DNA from: CAZEDU01 sp964511185
GTDB taxonomy: Bacteria > Myxococcota > Myxococcia > Myxococcales > Myxococcaceae
Length of the DNA: 9,616 bases
Direction: 5' to 3'
NCBI GenBank assembly: GCA_964511185.1
Contig: CAZEDU010000161.1
Coordinates: forward strand, 1 to 9,616
Part shown: in pieces, positions 7,930-9,616 of the stretch
Numbering within the stretch: position 1 is the first letter of the stretch
Layout: the number at the start of each line of letters is the position of its first letter
The notes under the pieces: model-generated
Told to the model about the DNA's origin: nothing
The model's database searches: none
What the model saw: only the letters and a program-made list of their open reading frames with translations
Program-made: the position numbers and the translations under genes

Positions 7930-8820
7930 CTACTGTGACTTCGCGTTCACCGCTTGGGACCGCGGGAACGCGCGCCAGTGTCCCTTCGCGTACGCCCTCC
8001 AGACGAACACCGCGCCGGCGCCCGCGCCCAGCACCACGGCGGGGAGCCCCGCCTCCGGGCCGAACGCCCCGCCCGTCAGCCAGCTCGGCCCCAAGACCGT
8101 CGGCCGGAAGATCCGCTCGCCCAGCGCGTCGTAGCCCGACACCGCGAGCCCGAACACCGGCCCCAGAAAGAAGTTCCAGGCGAGGTGGATGCCCCACGGC
8201 AGCCACAAGCTGCGCGTCACCAGGAACGCCGCGCCCAGCATCACGCCCGCCTCGATGGCGATCGCCAGCGCGGCCGACGCGCTCGCGTTCGGGTTGCTCA
8301 TATGAATGCCGCCGAAGAGCAGCGCGCTCACCGCGAGCGCCGCGGCCGACCCCAGCCACTCGTCGAAGAGGCGAAAGACGATCGCGCGAAAGATCACCTC
8401 TTCCCAGAGCGCCCAGCCGCCCAGCCACAAGAAGGTCGTGGCCAACGCGCCGAGGGAGAGCGCCGGCGGACCCGCGCGGTAGGCGCCCGCGATGGCCATC
8501 ACCGCCACCACCGTCACTTGCAGGCCGGCCCCGATCAGCAACCCGACGCCCAGCCCCCGGCCGACGCCGCGCGGCGAGAGCCCCAGCTCCGAGGGTCGCC
8601 TTCGCTCGATGAAGATCCCCACCGACAGCAGCCCGCTCAGCGCGGCGACGTTGATGCCGAGGGGGATGAGCCAGCGCAGCCCGGTCATCGACTCCAGCGC
8701 GACGACGACGGCCATCACGAGGCCGAACACCAGCAGCGAGAGGACCAACCGAACCGGCGGGAGCCGCATGAAGCGGCCACCCCGCCCCGTCGGGCCGTGC
8801 GCGGCCTCCGGCGCGTTCAC
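7930..8820 (-). CDS. CPBP-family intramembrane glutamic endopeptidase
   Basis: This is a multi-pass membrane protein of the CPBP/ABI family (CaaX protease and bacteriocin-processing; Rce1-like). All three active-site motifs are present: E140-E141-xxx-R145 in ALWEEVIFRAI, F169-xxx-H173 in LLFGGIHMS, and H212-xxx-N216 in GIHLAWNFF. Together they form the buried glutamate-histidine site of this protease clan. Hydrophobic spans occur near residues 22-42, 50-71, 89-112, 122-140, 157-172, 183-202, 205-227 and 258-275. The length, 296 residues, is ordinary. The chosen start is GTG 8820, which overlaps the recO TAG by one base and has AGGTGGGG about eight bases upstream. ATG 8769, giving 279 residues and preceded by GGGGTGG, is nearly as good. 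The substrate cannot be told from sequence; characterised relatives process prenylated proteins, peptides or confer bacteriocin self-immunity. Coupling to recO suggests co-expression, not shared biochemistry. Confidence 0.92.
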   Translation of the reverse strand: MNAPEAAHGPTGRGGRFMRLPPVRLVLSLLVFGLVMAVVVALESMTGLRWLIPLGINVAALSGLLSVGIFIERRRPSELGLSPRGVGRGLGVGLLIGAGLQVTVVAVMAIAGAYRAGPPALSLGALATTFLWLGGWALWEEVIFRAIVFRLFDEWLGSAAALAVSALLFGGIHMSNPNASASAALAIAIEAGVMLGAAFLVTRSLWLPWGIHLAWNFFLGPVFGLAVSGYDALGERIFRPTVLGPSWLTGGAFGPEAGLPAVVLGAGAGAVFVWRAYAKGHWRAFPRSQAVNAKSQ

Positions 8821-9554
8821 TAGTCGAGCCCCACCTGCTCCATGAAGTCGACGCTCTTGAGCTGCCGCCCCAAGTGGTGCGCGATGAACAGGTTGAGCAG
8901 CTGCCGCGCGCGCCGCCGCACGTCGGGCTCCAGCGGCGTCCGCGCGCCCGACTGCAACGTGCGCAGCCCCTCCACCACGCGGGCCGCCACCGGCACACCG
9001 AAGGGCGCGCGGGGACCGCACCCGTCGCACGTGGTGCCGCCGTGCTCGGGGTCGAACCGCGGCTGCGCGCCGGTCTGGCCGCCACAGATCGCGCACGAGC
9101 CGAAGCGCGGCATCAACCCGGCCTGCGCCAAGGCGTCGAGCTCGAAGGCGATGAGCGAGGAAGGGCCGGCCGCCCGCTGCTGCAAGAGCTCGAGGTACTC
9201 CACCAACCGCTCGAACAACTGCGGATGCGGTTCGCGATCGCGCGTCAGCTCGCGGCACAGCTCCACGCAGTACATCGCGCGGGCGATGAGCGACAGCTCG
9301 TCGCGCACCCGGTGGAACGACGCCTGGATGTCGGCGCCGTCGAGCCGGAAGGTGTCGCCGCGCCGCTCGCACAACTGCGCCCGGATCAACGTGAACGGCT
9401 CGAGCGCCCCGGCGAAGCGCCGCTTGCTCTTTCGCGCACCGGCGGCGAACGCGGTGATCTTGCCTCGCTCGCGGGTGAACAGGGTCACCAGGCGGTCCGC
9501 CTCGCCGTAGTCCACCGACGACAGCACCACCGCCTGCTCCACGAAGCGCTCCAT
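8820..9554 (-). CDS. recO: DNA repair protein RecO
   Basis: The 244-residue RecO is a recombination mediator that works with RecR (and RecF) to load RecA onto SSB-coated single-stranded DNA at gaps. The N-terminal OB-fold covers residues 1-80, opening with QAVVLSSVDYGEADRLVTLF and RGKITAFAAGARKSKRRFAG, the family signature. The helical C-terminal part carries an intact four-cysteine zinc site, Cys154-xx-Cys157 and Cys176-xx-Cys179, and ends HHLGRQLKS, also typical. Length is normal (E. coli RecO is 242). ATG 9554 shares a base with the previous stop (TGATG); the upstream Shine-Dalgarno is weak and G-rich and lies beside a small hairpin, so translation probably relies on the preceding gene. 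The downstream CPBP gene begins in the recO stop codon. Confidence 0.97.
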   Translation of the reverse strand: MERFVEQAVVLSSVDYGEADRLVTLFTRERGKITAFAAGARKSKRRFAGALEPFTLIRAQLCERRGDTFRLDGADIQASFHRVRDELSLIARAMYCVELCRELTRDREPHPQLFERLVEYLELLQQRAAGPSSLIAFELDALAQAGLMPRFGSCAICGGQTGAQPRFDPEHGGTTCDGCGPRAPFGVPVAARVVEGLRTLQSGARTPLEPDVRRRARQLLNLFIAHHLGRQLKSVDFMEQVGLD

Positions 9555-9616
9555 CAGCCTGCCCCGCCGGGGAACGGCACCTTCCCTGCCCAGGCCAGCG
9601 CCAGGTACACGCCGAC
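9554..9616 (-). CDS. C-terminal fragment of an unidentified gene upstream of recO
   Basis: The last 20 codons and stop of a gene entering from the right edge are visible. The peptide ends VGVYLALAWAGKVPFPGGAG, a short hydrophobic stretch then a Pro/Gly tail, suggesting a membrane protein whose last helix ends here. Its frame is open to the window edge and its TGA overlaps the recO ATG by one base, which argues it is real and co-transcribed. The GVY-L-AL pattern faintly recalls the C-terminus of phosphatidylglycerophosphatase A, but this is too short to name the gene. Confidence 0.6.
   Translation of the reverse strand, partial: VGVYLALAWAGKVPFPGGAG

Noticed and set aside
7930..9372. Extending the CPBP gene upstream into recO (480 codons)
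   Set aside because: The extra N-terminus is a low-complexity shadow of RecO; GTG 8820 or ATG 8769 gives a normal CPBP protein.

Overview
The window is GC-rich throughout, all genes lie on the minus strand, and junctions are tightly packed, often with stop and start codons overlapping. This base composition, an FHA-domain protein with a putative ribbon-helix-helix N-terminus, and large propeller-like lipoproteins of no recognised family all suggest a Myxococcota (deltaproteobacterial) chromosome. That assignment is inference; no rRNA or other taxonomic marker is present. I see no tRNA, CRISPR array, insertion sequence, integrase or phage gene. The window reads as core chromosome rather than an accessory island.

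In transcription order (right to left) the first block is the last 20 codons of an unidentified gene (9554-9616), then recO (8820-9554), then a CPBP-family intramembrane protease (7930-8820). Each junction is a one-base stop/start overlap, so these genes look like one translationally coupled unit. Downstream of the CPBP gene are two adjacent perfect hairpins (7862-7906), possibly the 3' end of that transcript.

The second block is two small, apparently separate genes. One is a 29-codon single-span membrane protein with a strong ribosome binding site (7707-7796). The other is a YbhB/YbcL-type PEBP protein (7135-7614).

The third block is the glycyl-tRNA synthetase operon: glyQ (6093-7067) and glyS (4004-6100) overlap by 8 bases. 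Two secreted lipoproteins follow (2601-4004 and 613-2604), joined by 1-base and 4-base overlaps. A possible sigma-70-type promoter lies just upstream of glyQ. Both lipoproteins have a clear lipobox and repeated beta-strand units suggesting beta-propellers. Their function is unknown.

The fourth block, after a 67-base AT-richer gap, is the 5' part of a gene (1-545) whose product begins with a ribbon-helix-helix-like segment, continues through a disordered acidic linker and enters an FHA domain at the window edge.

The least explained parts are the glyQS-coupled lipoprotein pair, the RHH-FHA protein and the 29-residue membrane peptide. No complete new system such as defence or secretion can be demonstrated from this window.
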